A stretch of DNA of 64,000 nt from an uncultured Succinivibrio sp. (GCA_934218695.1 CAKQDA010000008.1:1-64000); one strand, 5' to 3'; shown: positions 1 to 10,137, numbered from the stretch's first letter. Notes: generated from the sequence alone by a model not told the origin. Program-made: numbers and translations.

Positions 1-74
1 TTTGGGAAACGCCGTATGCGGATCCGCACGTACGGTGTTGTGAGAGGGATGGTGGAAACACCTCCCTACTCGAT
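1..74 (+). mobile_element. 3' end of a group II intron (domains V and VI), class C-like
   Basis: Positions 8-39 fold as domain V. A 9-bp lower stem pairs 8-16 with 31-39 (one G-U), there is a two-base CG bulge at 29-30, a 4-bp upper stem pairs 17-20 with 25-28, and the loop is GATC. The catalytic triad is CGC (10-12), as in class C introns, rather than AGC. Positions 42-71 fold as domain VI: GAG/CTC, AGGGA/TCCCT and GGTG/CACC stems with a GAAA loop and a single bulged A at 68, the expected branch point. The 3' splice site should lie about 6-7 nt further on, near 74, ending in AT (the usual AY end). The reverse-transcriptase ORF and domains I-IV would lie left of the window. The intron ends about 36 bp from the stop of the convergent Bax-inhibitor gene. 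Confidence 0.85.
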
Positions 75-110
75 TCTTCTAAAGACTGTTTGCTCAGAAG
101 TTTTCTAAAA

Positions 111-854
111 CTAGTCCTCTCTCTTTGCCAGGAGTTTTAAGATCTCAACATATAACCAACAGATGGTTACCAGTAAAGAGAATGCATTGTAGTACTCAAA
201 GTACTTTGGCAATCCTTCATCAACGCTTACCTGGATATTCTCAAAGTCTAATATCAGGCTGAATGCGGCTACGGTGCAGACTACGAGTGATACGATAATT
301 GAAACAGGACCTGTCTGTGGCAGCAGATTTACTCCAAATAATGAGAACAGCATGTTTGCAATATAAAGCACGCAGATACCACCTACGGCTCCTGTGATAA
401 TTGCACGGAAACGCTGTGTTGGCACAATGATCTTAAACTTCCATAATGCAAGCATTGTCATAACTACAACAAATGTAGACATCACAGCAGTAGAAACAAT
501 ACCATGATATTTGAATTCAAAAATTCCTGACAGAGAACCTAGGGCAGCGCCTTCTAAAACAGCATAGATCGGAGCTGTTACAGGGGCTGCTGTTGGCTTG
601 AAAATGGTAACCAGGGCCACAATGAATCCTAAAATTACAGAACCCATCATTAAACCGTTAGGCAGTACGCCTGTGCTGAGGATGGAGTTGATTGTATAGT
701 TCATTGCAAAGTAGCCAATGACTAGGGTAAGTGCAACAAGCACGATTGATTTGGTTGTAGTGCCTGAAATGGTTGCACCGGTCTCGGTTCCACCGAAATT
801 GTAGACGCCTGCATTTTTTCTGATGACAGAGATGGCAGGATTGGATGATTGCAT
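111..854 (-). CDS. Bax inhibitor-1 / YccA-like integral membrane protein
   Basis: A 247-residue protein with about seven hydrophobic segments, resembling the bacterial Bax-inhibitor-1-like family. The N-terminus (MQSSNPAIS followed by a short polar stretch) is typical of the subfamily that begins with a cytosolic tail. The biochemical role of bacterial members is not settled; membrane-stress or calcium-leak functions are proposed for the wider family. The start at 854 is chosen because AAGGAG lies 6 nt upstream; an ATG 8 codons earlier (878) lacks a comparable site. The gene is divergent from ung and ends about 36 bp from the intron 3' end. Confidence 0.8.
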   Translation of the reverse strand: MQSSNPAISVIRKNAGVYNFGGTETGATISGTTTKSIVLVALTLVIGYFAMNYTINSILSTGVLPNGLMMGSVILGFIVALVTIFKPTAAPVTAPIYAVLEGAALGSLSGIFEFKYHGIVSTAVMSTFVVVMTMLALWKFKIIVPTQRFRAIITGAVGGICVLYIANMLFSLFGVNLLPQTGPVSIIVSLVVCTVAAFSLILDFENIQVSVDEGLPKYFEYYNAFSLLVTICWLYVEILKLLAKRED

Positions 855-1046
855 TTGAGTCTCCTTAATAGTAAGCATAATCTGCGTAAATTTTGTTATT
901 CTTACAGATCACAGACAGTAATGCATGAATTCTTGGCATCTGTTTCACACATTCTATAAGTCATTATACAATATAACAGTTCTCTTATATGAAACTTAGC
1001 TGTGATATAAATTATTATCAGAAAATTTAACCGTTTTGGAGCAGAT

Positions 1047-1736
1047 ATGGCAGAGTGGAAAGATATCATTGGACCTTTAAAAAATACCGAAACCTTCAGA
1101 CATGCCTATGCCTATCAGAAGGCAAGAAGAGCTGCAGGAATTGAGGTCTTCCCTCCACAGAAAGACATCTTCAATGCCTTTGCATTCACTCCCTTTAACA
1201 GGGTAAAGGTTGTGATCATAGGTCAGGATCCGTATCAGACTCCAGGTTATGCCATGGGACTGTCATTTTCTGTAAATGTTGGTGTTGAAATACCACGTTC
1301 ACTTAAGAATATCTATAAGGAGCTCTCAACTGATATCCCAGGATTTGTCATCCCCGATCACGGCAACCTGATCCCATGGGCAAGACAGGGCGTACTGCTG
1401 CTGAACTCAGTTCTCACTGTTGAAAAGGGAGAGTCAAATTCCCATCAGCATCAGGGATGGGAGGAGTTTACCGACGGCGTGATAAAGGCAATAAACGATA
1501 AATGTGAAAACATTGTGTTCATGCTGTGGGGAAATAATGCCCAGCAAAAAGGAGCGCAAATTGATCCATATAAACATTGCATTTTAAAAGCTGCTCATCC
1601 AAGCCCACTGTCAGCCAGTCGCGGTTTTTTTGGCTGTCATCATTTTTCAGCTGCCAACAAGTATCTTGTTTTACATCATAAAAGGCCTGTAGACTGGCAG
1701 CTGCCATTGCATCTTGACGGCACTGAAGAACTTTAA
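1047..1736 (+). CDS. ung: Uracil-DNA glycosylase, family 1
   Basis: Removes uracil from DNA as the first step of base-excision repair, in the cytoplasm. The 229-residue length is normal for the family. Visible motifs are the water-activating loop GQDPY (residues 59-63, catalytic Asp61), LLLN (117-120) and the DNA-intercalation loop HPSPLS (184-189) followed by FFGCHHFS. A monocistronic position fits: the upstream neighbour is divergent, and a separate CRP-type promoter follows downstream. Confidence 0.97.
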   Translation: MAEWKDIIGPLKNTETFRHAYAYQKARRAAGIEVFPPQKDIFNAFAFTPFNRVKVVIIGQDPYQTPGYAMGLSFSVNVGVEIPRSLKNIYKELSTDIPGFVIPDHGNLIPWARQGVLLLNSVLTVEKGESNSHQHQGWEEFTDGVIKAINDKCENIVFMLWGNNAQQKGAQIDPYKHCILKAAHPSPLSASRGFFGCHHFSAANKYLVLHHKRPVDWQLPLHLDGTEEL

Positions 1737-1905
1737 TCTCTGATAATCAGGCAAAAATACAGCAGAGTTTTTCTTTTGTCTGAATACAATATCCCTATTA
1801 TCAGAGGTATTAAGGATAAAAGTAAAATAATATGTAAGCGTTTACAATATGTTTAAATTTTATTTTTAAATTCAAACTTGTGCCTAAATTTATACCGCAA
1901 CTAGA

Positions 1906-1951
1906 AAATGTGATGTATATCACATTTTCAATAGGATGATTTTGCTATTAT
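1906..1951 (+). promoter_or_regulatory. Class II CRP-dependent promoter (CRP site plus -10)
   Basis: A perfect CRP palindrome TGTGA-TGTATA-TCACA occupies 1909-1924, extended symmetrically by AAAA and TTTT. Its centre is 1916.5. A -10 hexamer TATTAT lies at 1946-1951, giving an expected start near 1958. This places the CRP centre at about -41.5, the exact spacing of class II CRP activation. There is no annotated protein gene downstream on the plus strand; the next object is a hairpin-rich stretch ending in a terminator. Confidence 0.75.
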
Positions 1952-1957
1952 GAGCCT

Positions 1958-2069
1958 GCTATGTAGTTTAGATGGTTTTCATTTCCCCAAATGAACCATT
2001 AAGATGATAGCTTTCATAAAGGTGAATTGTCAGCTGTGTGCACTCTTTTTCGCACACAGCCTTATTCTT
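1958..2069 (+). ncRNA. Candidate CRP-activated small RNA, about 112 nt
   Basis: The stretch starts where the CRP promoter predicts and ends in a terminator-like hairpin: GCTGTGTGC (2033-2041) pairs with GCACACAGC (2052-2060), followed by the U-rich CTTATTCTT. An inner 5' hairpin pairs ATGGTT-tt-CATTT with AAATG-AACCAT around a CCCC loop at about 1985-1988. A shorter CTTT/AAAG hairpin lies near 2011-2022. There is no sizeable ORF on the plus strand. The C-rich loop could pair with G-rich ribosome binding sites, as loops of known regulatory RNAs do. I recognise no similarity to Spot 42 or CyaR. The terminator T-tract is interrupted, so the 3' end is approximate. Confidence 0.55.
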
Positions 2070-2161
2070 AAAAAGCTCTTCCTCGATATAACTTCCTGTT
2101 TTATCAGAATAATATATTTTACATCATAGATCTGGATCTGATTTAGGTTGTATCCTTCTGT

Positions 2162-3229
2162 TTAATTTAATATCAGTAATTTTTTGATGGAATTCACAAC
2201 ATTTGCAAGCCCGTTTTTTGAATAGAGTTTCTGACAGTTTTGTGTGTAAACTGATCTGTTTGCGATTAGTGTTTGCAGTTTTGCGTTTACTGCGACAGGA
2301 TCTTTCAACTCATCGACTGTAAGACATTCTCCAAGACAGTATTTTTTTATGAAACTGCACACGCCCTGCTGATTGTCTGCTATCTCCACAACCACTGAAG
2401 GAATACCGGCCACATTACGCTCACTGTTCATTCCTCCTGCAGCACCTATTGCAAGATCTGTTCGTGAGAAAAGTGCCGGCATATCTGTGCAGTGTCTTAG
2501 AACCGTTACATTGTTCATAGTGTCCAAGAGAGTCTTTATTTGTTCGTGACAGGGATTGGACATACCTGAGAGAATGGTAAATTCGTACTTCAGGTTAAGT
2601 CTGCCTTTTTTGATGGCTATGGCTGTATTAAGGCAGGCATGAGCAGGATCTGAGCCTCCAAAGTTTACAAGAACTCTTGGCAGTCCGGATTTTGAAACAG
2701 TATGTTTCAGTTTTGAAAAGGCTTCCTTTACGTAGTTGAAATTGTGCCCCACACAGAGAATACAGTCACTGTTGACAAGATCTTTATACTCATAAGGCTC
2801 TCTTAGAACCCATGAGTCAAAAAGCATATGGCACTGATGTTTTCTGTTTACAAGATCATCTATCACCACAACCTTTGTAAAAGGATAAACCTTTGCTTCA
2901 AAAGAGCTGTCAAGATAGTAATGATCAACAATGCACAGATCTGGGTGGAGGGAAAGAACTGCATCAGACAGTAGGTCTTTTTGTGTTACCGTGATCTTGG
3001 AAAACTCAGAGCACAGGGGATAAAGGGACTCTGACAGTGAGTCTGACACAAGATACAGCCTGCATCCTTTAAAATAGTTAAAGATGCTTTTTACCCGCAT
3101 TAAATGACCGGTTCCGATCATCTCATCGGCTTTGAGCACTGCGACTATTTTTGTTTTATCCGCTGTTTTCGCTGTGGTTTTGGTGTCAGTTGCGCTTTCT
3201 GTTTTTAAGGCAGTCTTACCGTCAGTCAT
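2162..3229 (-). CDS. pseG: PseG, UDP-2,4-diacetamido-2,4,6-trideoxy-beta-L-altropyranose hydrolase
   Basis: Removes UDP from the pseudaminic acid precursor, the fourth step of CMP-pseudaminic acid synthesis. The protein is a GT-B-type, MurG-like hydrolase. The motif GTGHLMR (residues 39-45) contains the catalytic-type His, and NFGGSDPAH mid-protein matches the nucleotide-binding region. At 355 residues it is longer than Campylobacter PseG (about 274), partly because of about 27 Thr/Lys/Asp-rich residues before the first beta strand. The start codon has no clear ribosome binding site, so the true start is not certain. Last gene of the flrA-pseBCFG train, 23 bp after pseF. Confidence 0.85.
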   Translation of the reverse strand: MTDGKTALKTESATDTKTTAKTADKTKIVAVLKADEMIGTGHLMRVKSIFNYFKGCRLYLVSDSLSESLYPLCSEFSKITVTQKDLLSDAVLSLHPDLCIVDHYYLDSSFEAKVYPFTKVVVIDDLVNRKHQCHMLFDSWVLREPYEYKDLVNSDCILCVGHNFNYVKEAFSKLKHTVSKSGLPRVLVNFGGSDPAHACLNTAIAIKKGRLNLKYEFTILSGMSNPCHEQIKTLLDTMNNVTVLRHCTDMPALFSRTDLAIGAAGGMNSERNVAGIPSVVVEIADNQQGVCSFIKKYCLGECLTVDELKDPVAVNAKLQTLIANRSVYTQNCQKLYSKNGLANVVNSIKKLLILN

Positions 3230-3252
3230 AGTTTTTAGAATGTTCTTATGAT

Positions 3253-3945
3253 TTAATCAAGATGCAGTGTCTGTACTGCTTTAGCAAGAGCACAGGCATA
3301 ATCCCAGTCTTCAGGTGTATCGATGTCAATTACGCGGTGACGTGGCATTTCATAACCTGCTGATTCATATACGGCGCCTTCACTGAAGCAGGAGCTGTCA
3401 TAAAAGTAGAACAGCCCGCAGTCCTGATAGCATTTTTGCAGATCCTGTGATCTCATCGGAGCGAATTCTGGCTCCCTGTAAGACAGGGCTCCGTTGTTAT
3501 CTCTTACAAAAGCTCTCTGTATGGGGAAAGGAAACTCACAGATGCTGACAACAGACTTTGCTTTGCTGCTGCACATAAGTTCATAGGCTTTACATAAATG
3601 CTCTGCCTTTAAAAGCGGTGCAGTGGCATAGATACAGCACACTGTGTCTATTGATGTAAAGGAGTCTTTCAGTTTCAGGTAGGCGTCTTTTACCACAGCA
3701 AAGGTTCCTGTAAAATCATCGGCAAGTTTTTTGTCTCTTAAAAAAGGAACCTGTGCACCGCACTTTTTTGCAACTGCCGCAATTCTCTCATCATCAGTTG
3801 AGACTACAACGCTGTCAAAGAGTCCGCTTTCAAGGGCTGCACTTACAGAGTAGCTTATAAGAGGTTTGCCGTTAAATTCTCTGATATTCTTCAAAGGAAT
3901 TCTTTTGGAACCGCCTCTGGCGGGAATAACTGCAATCTTACTCAT
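3253..3945 (-). CDS. pseF: PseF, pseudaminic acid cytidylyltransferase
   Basis: Activates pseudaminic acid with CTP to give CMP-pseudaminic acid, the sugar donor for flagellin glycosylation. The 230-residue protein starts with the nucleotide-binding signature IPARGGSKRIP (residues 7-17), followed by NGKPLISYS, as in CMP-sialic acid synthetase-type enzymes. Context (pseB, pseC, pseG adjacent) favours PseF over NeuA. It follows pseC by 44 bp. Confidence 0.9.
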   Translation of the reverse strand: MSKIAVIPARGGSKRIPLKNIREFNGKPLISYSVSAALESGLFDSVVVSTDDERIAAVAKKCGAQVPFLRDKKLADDFTGTFAVVKDAYLKLKDSFTSIDTVCCIYATAPLLKAEHLCKAYELMCSSKAKSVVSICEFPFPIQRAFVRDNNGALSYREPEFAPMRSQDLQKCYQDCGLFYFYDSSCFSEGAVYESAGYEMPRHRVIDIDTPEDWDYACALAKAVQTLHLD

Positions 3946-3989
3946 TTAAGGATATCTCCTATCTTAAAAGAGCTTAAATATGTTCCGTC

Positions 3990-5150
3990 CTATCCGTTTA
4001 ATCTGTCAGCCACGCTCTGAAGAGTAGCTGCAACCATCTGCATATCAAGGTTCCTAAGCTTTGGATACAGTGGAATTGAAAGGGTATGTTTAAAGAAATA
4101 CTCGGCTCCCTCAAGGACAGGGTAATTTTTTAAATTTCTGTAGTAGGGATGATCATAAATCGGCAGGTAGTGGATCTGAACACCGATACCGCGCTCTCTT
4201 AATGTCTTGTAGACAGCATCTCTGAAATCACCTTTTATACCAACCTGATACAGATGCCATGAACTTACAGAGTCAGTGCTGTCGGCAACTGGCAGGGTAA
4301 GGTTTTCGTTATCCTGTAAAAGGTTTCTGTAATCAAGGGCAATTTCACGGCGTCTTTTTAAAAATCTGTCTATTTTTGAAAGTTGAGAGATACCTAAAGC
4401 CGCCTGCAGATCGGACAGCCTGTAGTTAAAGCCAAGCTCCTGCATTTCATAGTAGTAGGCAGGCATGTCTTTATTTTCAAGATACTCCCTATTGTGCTCG
4501 ATACCGTGAGAGGAGTACTTTCTCATGATCCTGTAAAACTTTTCATTATTTGTAAGACACATGCCGCCTTCAGCTGTGGTAATGATTTTTACAGGGTGGA
4601 AACTTAAAACCGTAATATCGGAAAACGAGCATGAGCCTATCATGGTGCCGTGATAGACAGCACCTAGGGCATGGGCCGCATCTTCAACTAGGACAAATCC
4701 GTATTTCTCTTTGAGTGCTGCAATTTTTTCAAGATCAACAGGTCTGCCTGAGAGGTGGACAGCAACTACAGCCTTTGGCAGTCTTCCCTCTCTGTCTGCA
4801 TCAGAGAGCATCTTTTCAAGACATCCCACATCAAGGTTACCTGTATATCTGTCAACATCAATAAAATCGACATCAGCCCCAAGATAGCGGGCACAGTTGG
4901 CAGAAGCTGCAAAACTTATGGCACTTACAAAGACCCTGTCACCACTGTGTACCCCTGAAGCTATCATGGCCAGATGCAGAGCAGAAGTGCAGGAATTTAC
5001 TCCTACAGCATAAGCTGCTCCCGTATAGGTGCAGACTCTGTCTTCAAATTCGGTGATTTTAGGACCGCAGGTGAGAAATGGAGAAGTAAGAACATCTCTT
5101 ACAGCCTCCAGATCATCATATTCAACTGTCTGAGTGCTGTAAGGTATCAT
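3990..5150 (-). CDS. pseC: PseC, UDP-4-amino-4,6-dideoxy-N-acetyl-L-altrosamine transaminase
   Basis: PLP-dependent aminotransferase of the DegT/DnrJ/EryC1 family, second step of the pseudaminic acid pathway. It is 386 residues long. EDAAH (156-160) supplies the cofactor-binding Asp, and SFHPVK carries the Schiff-base lysine at 188, close to Lys183 of the Helicobacter enzyme. The start codon directly abuts the pseB stop codon (TAA then ATG, no gap), which suggests translational coupling. Confidence 0.92.
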   Translation of the reverse strand: MIPYSTQTVEYDDLEAVRDVLTSPFLTCGPKITEFEDRVCTYTGAAYAVGVNSCTSALHLAMIASGVHSGDRVFVSAISFAASANCARYLGADVDFIDVDRYTGNLDVGCLEKMLSDADREGRLPKAVVAVHLSGRPVDLEKIAALKEKYGFVLVEDAAHALGAVYHGTMIGSCSFSDITVLSFHPVKIITTAEGGMCLTNNEKFYRIMRKYSSHGIEHNREYLENKDMPAYYYEMQELGFNYRLSDLQAALGISQLSKIDRFLKRRREIALDYRNLLQDNENLTLPVADSTDSVSSWHLYQVGIKGDFRDAVYKTLRERGIGVQIHYLPIYDHPYYRNLKNYPVLEGAEYFFKHTLSIPLYPKLRNLDMQMVAATLQSVADRLNG

Positions 5151-6197
<1,047 letters not shown>

Positions 6198-7706
6198 TTA
6201 GTTTGAGGCTGCGATGCCATATTTTTTCATTTTTTCAACTAAAGTTGTGCGACGCAAGCCTAAAATTTCAGAAGCTTTTGCAACAACACCGTTACTCTGA
6301 CCTAAAGCCTGCTTAATCATATTGATTTCGATATTTGAAACCATATCCTTGAGGTTGATGCCATCAGGAGACAGTGTCGGCATAAAGGCCTGAGCCATAT
6401 CGTTCTCACCTTCGATGACAGGAAGAGGCGGAAGATCAATAGGCTTGCTGTCAGCTTCCTCAACATCAAAATCCTCCTGAACCTCGTCACCTGGCAGAGG
6501 GACCGAGAAACTGTCAAGAAGTGCCATACGCTCGGCGTAGGGATCGTCTTCGAGCTTGCCTCCTCTGTAGGATACAGGCAGATCATTAACATCCACAATT
6601 TCGTTAGGATGCAGAATAAGAAGTCTTTCCACGAGGTTTGACAGCTCTCTGACGTTGCCAGGCCATGGGCATGACATCAGCTGCAGCATTGCTCTTTGGG
6701 TAAATCTGATTGAGGCCTTCTGTTCCTTGCCGTGACGGTTTACAAGCTCCTGAACTAACAGGGGAATATCATCGGTTCTGTCGCGCAGAGGAGGTGTCTC
6801 AATAGGGAATACATTCAGTCTGTAGTAGAGATCCTGTCTGAAGGTATTTTCAGCGACCATCTTTTCAAGATCCTGATGGGTGGCGGCAATCACTCTGACA
6901 TCAGCCTTTATAGGTTTGTTTGAGCCTACTCTTTCAAACTGTCGCTCCTGCAGTACACGCAGCAGTTTTACCTGCATCTGTAAAGGCATGTCTCCAATCT
7001 CATCGAGGAAGATGGTACCGCCTTCGGCAAGTTCAAAACGTCCTTCATGAGCACTGATGGCACCAGTAAAGGCACCTTTTTCATGACCGAACAGTTCTGA
7101 TTCTAAAAGTTCACCAGGGATTGCACCGCAGTTTACAGGCACAAAAGCTTTATTCCTGCGGTTTGACAGTTCATGGATGGCTCTTGCCACCACTTCCTTG
7201 CCGGTGCCTGATTCTCCTAAAATGAGCACTGATGCATCGGTTGAGGCAACCTGTTCGATTAAACGGCGCACATTGGTGATGGCTTTGCCCTGACCTACGA
7301 GCATCTTGATGAGGGCTGCAGCACCGTCACCTGATTTTCTGGAATATCTGCGCATGGTCCTGAAGGACTGGCAGTAGTGAAGCAGAGAGATGATCTCATC
7401 ATAGTTGGGATCATTGCTTATGGTTCCCATAAGGTTTGCACATGAGCTCAAATCCTCACTGCACTTTGAGGTGCATAAAAGAAAGGCTGTATCCTTATGG
7501 TCCTTTAACAGCTTTCTGCAGTCTAGAGAGTCGACGTCCCCGAGTACGCAGTAGTCAACATTTGCATCCTCAGCCTCAAAGTATGACAGGCAGTCGGCAG
7601 CATCGCCACTCTGACAGACCAGACCTAAAAATGAGAATATGGTTTCGAGCGACTGGCGCTTCTGGCTGTCTTTTTCGAGGATTAGGAGATTTCCAGAAAA
7701 TTTCAT
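6198..7706 (-). CDS. flrA: FlrA/FleQ-type sigma-54-dependent flagellar master regulator
   Basis: Enhancer-binding protein that activates RNA polymerase-sigma-54 at early flagellar promoters. The 502 residues comprise a FleQ-type receiver-like domain without a conserved phosphoacceptor (about 1-120), an AAA+ domain with Walker A GESGTGKE (164-171), the sigma-54 contact loop GAFTGA (211-216) and Walker B IFLDEI (232-237), an acidic linker, and a C-terminal Fis-type helix-turn-helix (about 470-500). A matching sigma-54 promoter lies before flgJ at 12641. It heads a gene train with pseBCFG, tying flagellin glycosylation genes to the regulator. FleQ can also bind c-di-GMP; that cannot be judged here. 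Confidence 0.88.
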   Translation of the reverse strand: MKFSGNLLILEKDSQKRQSLETIFSFLGLVCQSGDAADCLSYFEAEDANVDYCVLGDVDSLDCRKLLKDHKDTAFLLCTSKCSEDLSSCANLMGTISNDPNYDEIISLLHYCQSFRTMRRYSRKSGDGAAALIKMLVGQGKAITNVRRLIEQVASTDASVLILGESGTGKEVVARAIHELSNRRNKAFVPVNCGAIPGELLESELFGHEKGAFTGAISAHEGRFELAEGGTIFLDEIGDMPLQMQVKLLRVLQERQFERVGSNKPIKADVRVIAATHQDLEKMVAENTFRQDLYYRLNVFPIETPPLRDRTDDIPLLVQELVNRHGKEQKASIRFTQRAMLQLMSCPWPGNVRELSNLVERLLILHPNEIVDVNDLPVSYRGGKLEDDPYAERMALLDSFSVPLPGDEVQEDFDVEEADSKPIDLPPLPVIEGENDMAQAFMPTLSPDGINLKDMVSNIEINMIKQALGQSNGVVAKASEILGLRRTTLVEKMKKYGIAASN

Positions 7707-8358
7707 AATTACACCGAATGAAACATCTTATTTATACAAAAGCAGTTTTCCCTGCTCTTATAGTGATTCTTATTTTTATTATTAAATATAATTACTGATA
7801 TCATACTACATACTGAGGATATCGACAAAAATTTGACAATATTTATTGTTATTTTTGGGAGTATTGAAATATATTTGTGATCCTTATTGTAATTTTATTT
7901 ATACATATACAAAAAAAAAGCATATATTTCGGAATGTTGCATAATTGTGGATAATTTATTTTACATAAATTTTTCAGACTGAATCAGTTCATTCCACCGT
8001 CAAAAAATTGAAAAAGACCTCCCAGACTTCACAAAAGTTCACTTCTCCCTATCAGCTTTTATTTAGACAAATTATCAGGTAAACGCTGTGTCAGACTGAA
8101 TGGTATTTATGATTGAATACTGCCTGTTACTATTATTTTTTTTACAAAATAATAGGATTGTGTTAAAAAATAAGTGGGATACTGAAAGAAAAAGATTTTT
8201 ATAATACTAAAATGCTAAATGCTGACAGTAAATAATATGTACTGATACTTATTGAAGTATCAGTGCATATATTCGTTTAATGTCTGAATAATGTTGCAAA
8301 ATTTTTATCTCTTTTAAGTATGTGTATGCTGAGTACACATCTGGAGGCCTGACATAAA
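7707..8358. other. Long AT-rich divergent intergenic region
   Basis: 652 bp between flrA and the exported AGE-fold gene. No supported ORF. Besides the hairpin at 8235-8270 it contains a 10-bp inverted repeat CTATTATTTT (8130-8139) / AAAATAATAG (8146-8155). It must hold the promoters of both flanking transcripts, but I see no convincing complete promoter. Confidence 0.5.
8235..8270. repeat. 16-bp inverted repeat before the exported AGE-fold gene
   Basis: Arms 8235-8250 and 8255-8270 pair over 16 positions (15 Watson-Crick, one G-T) around the loop ATTG. No T-tract follows on either strand, so it is not an intrinsic terminator. It lies 88 bp before the ATG at 8359. It could be an operator or a 5' leader hairpin. 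Confidence 0.6.
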
Positions 8359-9810
8359 ATGGCAAAACTCAAAAATCTGATAGCATCATCTCTTATCCTT
8401 TTATCCTCTGTATCTTTCGCTGCAGAACAGAACCTTGAATATCTTCCAACAGCTGCGCAGTGGGCAGAGCACACATCAGTTCTTGCAAAATACTGGATGC
8501 ATCCTGATGCACAGGGTGTGCCTCTTGGTAATTTCCCTACTTGGAGATGTGATGACGGTACTCTGCGCAATCAGAAAAGTTGCAAAGGGGAAGGCAGTTT
8601 AGGAAACATGCTGGAGCTTTCAGGTATTGATTTTGTGAGAATGCAGGCCAGACAGACTTTTGCCTACGGTGTTCTCTTCAACCTTACAGGTGATGAACAG
8701 GCTTTAAAACTGCACAAAGCCGGTGTGGATTTTCTTCTCAAGAATGCACGTGATCCTGAAGGCGGATTCTACTCTCTCATGAAACAAGGCAAGCCTTTAA
8801 CTGCTGATGACCATGCTCTTCCTGTAAAGAGACTTCAGAGAACCTCTCAGGATCTGAGCTATGCACTCGTTGGTCTTGCCATGAACGCCTATCTTACCCA
8901 TGATCCTGAGGTGATTAAGGTTATCATGGATTCAGAAAAGTATATTTATGACACCTATTTTGATGAAAAGGCAGATCTTATGAGATGGTGTCTTGAGGAT
9001 TCAAAATCAGACAAAACCACTCAGAAGGAGCTTGTGGCTCTTTTAGATCAGATAAATGCCTATATGGTTCTGACATTAAGACTTATCCCTCAGGATGATA
9101 AAAAGGCCTTTGTAGCTGATCTTAATAAAACCGTTGACAGCATCAACAACCATTTCTACAACAAAGACAGAAACCGCTTCTTCGGCTGTATTGACAACAA
9201 GTCTTGCTTTGATCTCAAAAAGGGACGCCATCTTGACAACGGTCACACCGTCAAGGCTTTCTGGATGGAATACCTTGTAGCCTGCATGACCGGTAATGAA
9301 AAGCTTAAAGAGTTTGCAAAACACGGTATGCTCACAACCTTACAGAGTGCCCAAACAGATGAACACACAAACTGGTATGGCGATCTTCTAAAGAAGGATG
9401 CCTCCTGGTGGGAGTATGCTGAACTTGATCAGTCAGCTCTGACACTTGCTCTTACAGGTGACTATGAGCTGCAAGATACTCTAAGACCATGGGTGAATGA
9501 TTATGTTGACAGACAGTACGGAGAGTTAAATCACTTCGGTCTAAAAACCTTCTTCTGGAGAAACGGTTTCCATTCAACCGAGCATGCTCTTATCGGTACA
9601 ATTCTGTCCAACGCCATTAGGGCAAATGCCTGCTCTGATGACAAATGTCGCGCTGAAAACAGGGTAAAGCTCTATTTTGCTCCTGTAAACAGTGATGATA
9701 CCATCTTTACTCCATACCTTTATTCAGGAAAGATTGTTTCTGTAAAGGACAGGGAGAACGTAAAGGAAGTTACCTTTGAGAATATTGCTCTTCCTGTAAA
9801 GGCATACTGA
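8359..9810 (+). CDS. Exported AGE-fold (N-acylglucosamine 2-epimerase-like) protein
   Basis: 483 residues with a clear Sec signal peptide: MAKLKN, a hydrophobic core, and a likely cleavage SFA|A near residue 22. The mature part looks like an (alpha/alpha)6-barrel of the AGE/cellobiose-epimerase type: repeated helical pairs, GHTVKAFW in the middle and FHSTEHALI near the C-terminus, in places where AGE enzymes carry catalytic His/Glu. Several Cys (CDDGTLRNQKSC, CIDNKSC, CSDDKC) could form disulfides in the periplasm. A periplasmic sugar epimerase or a glycan-binding relative is possible; the substrate is not deducible. Its own terminator follows. The start follows GGAGG at a rather long spacing of 12. 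Confidence 0.6.
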   Translation: MAKLKNLIASSLILLSSVSFAAEQNLEYLPTAAQWAEHTSVLAKYWMHPDAQGVPLGNFPTWRCDDGTLRNQKSCKGEGSLGNMLELSGIDFVRMQARQTFAYGVLFNLTGDEQALKLHKAGVDFLLKNARDPEGGFYSLMKQGKPLTADDHALPVKRLQRTSQDLSYALVGLAMNAYLTHDPEVIKVIMDSEKYIYDTYFDEKADLMRWCLEDSKSDKTTQKELVALLDQINAYMVLTLRLIPQDDKKAFVADLNKTVDSINNHFYNKDRNRFFGCIDNKSCFDLKKGRHLDNGHTVKAFWMEYLVACMTGNEKLKEFAKHGMLTTLQSAQTDEHTNWYGDLLKKDASWWEYAELDQSALTLALTGDYELQDTLRPWVNDYVDRQYGELNHFGLKTFFWRNGFHSTEHALIGTILSNAIRANACSDDKCRAENRVKLYFAPVNSDDTIFTPYLYSGKIVSVKDRENVKEVTFENIALPVKAY

Positions 9811-9847
9811 GTTATCAGCTGAATTCTTCTAAGGTAGCAACATTGAA

Positions 9848-9875
9848 CGGCAGCCAGAAAGGCTGCCGCTTTTAG
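9848..9875 (+). terminator. Intrinsic terminator of the AGE-fold gene
   Basis: CGGCAGCC (9848-9855), loop AGAAA, GGCTGCCG (9861-9868), then CTTTTAGTTT. Between here and 10137 I see no supported gene. Confidence 0.85.
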
Positions 9876-10137
9876 TTTCAGGTGGCAGGTGCTTTTACCC
9901 TGAATAACACATAAGAGAGTTTTTAATGAGGTTTAGAAAACTTTTTTGTGACTGTTTTTGAGAACATAGTGTGTTCTGGAATATTCGGGCATAAAGGACA
10001 GACTCTGCGCTAGAGAAAACTGACTGAAAATAAGGTTCAGCCTGATGACGGAGAGAATGTATGGCTGTCAGCCTTAACGCAGTTTGTGCAGAAAAGTCCA
10101 AGTAACTGATTTTCTCTGGTGCCGTTAGTGTGTCAGG

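Noticed and set aside
8277..8570. Minus-strand frame at the start of the AGE-fold gene
   Set aside because: Overlaps the signal peptide region of a real gene; no ribosome site.
9895..10101. Minus-strand 68-codon open frame
   Set aside because: No ribosome site, no recognisable family, unusual composition; it lies between a terminator and the GGDEF gene's 3' end.
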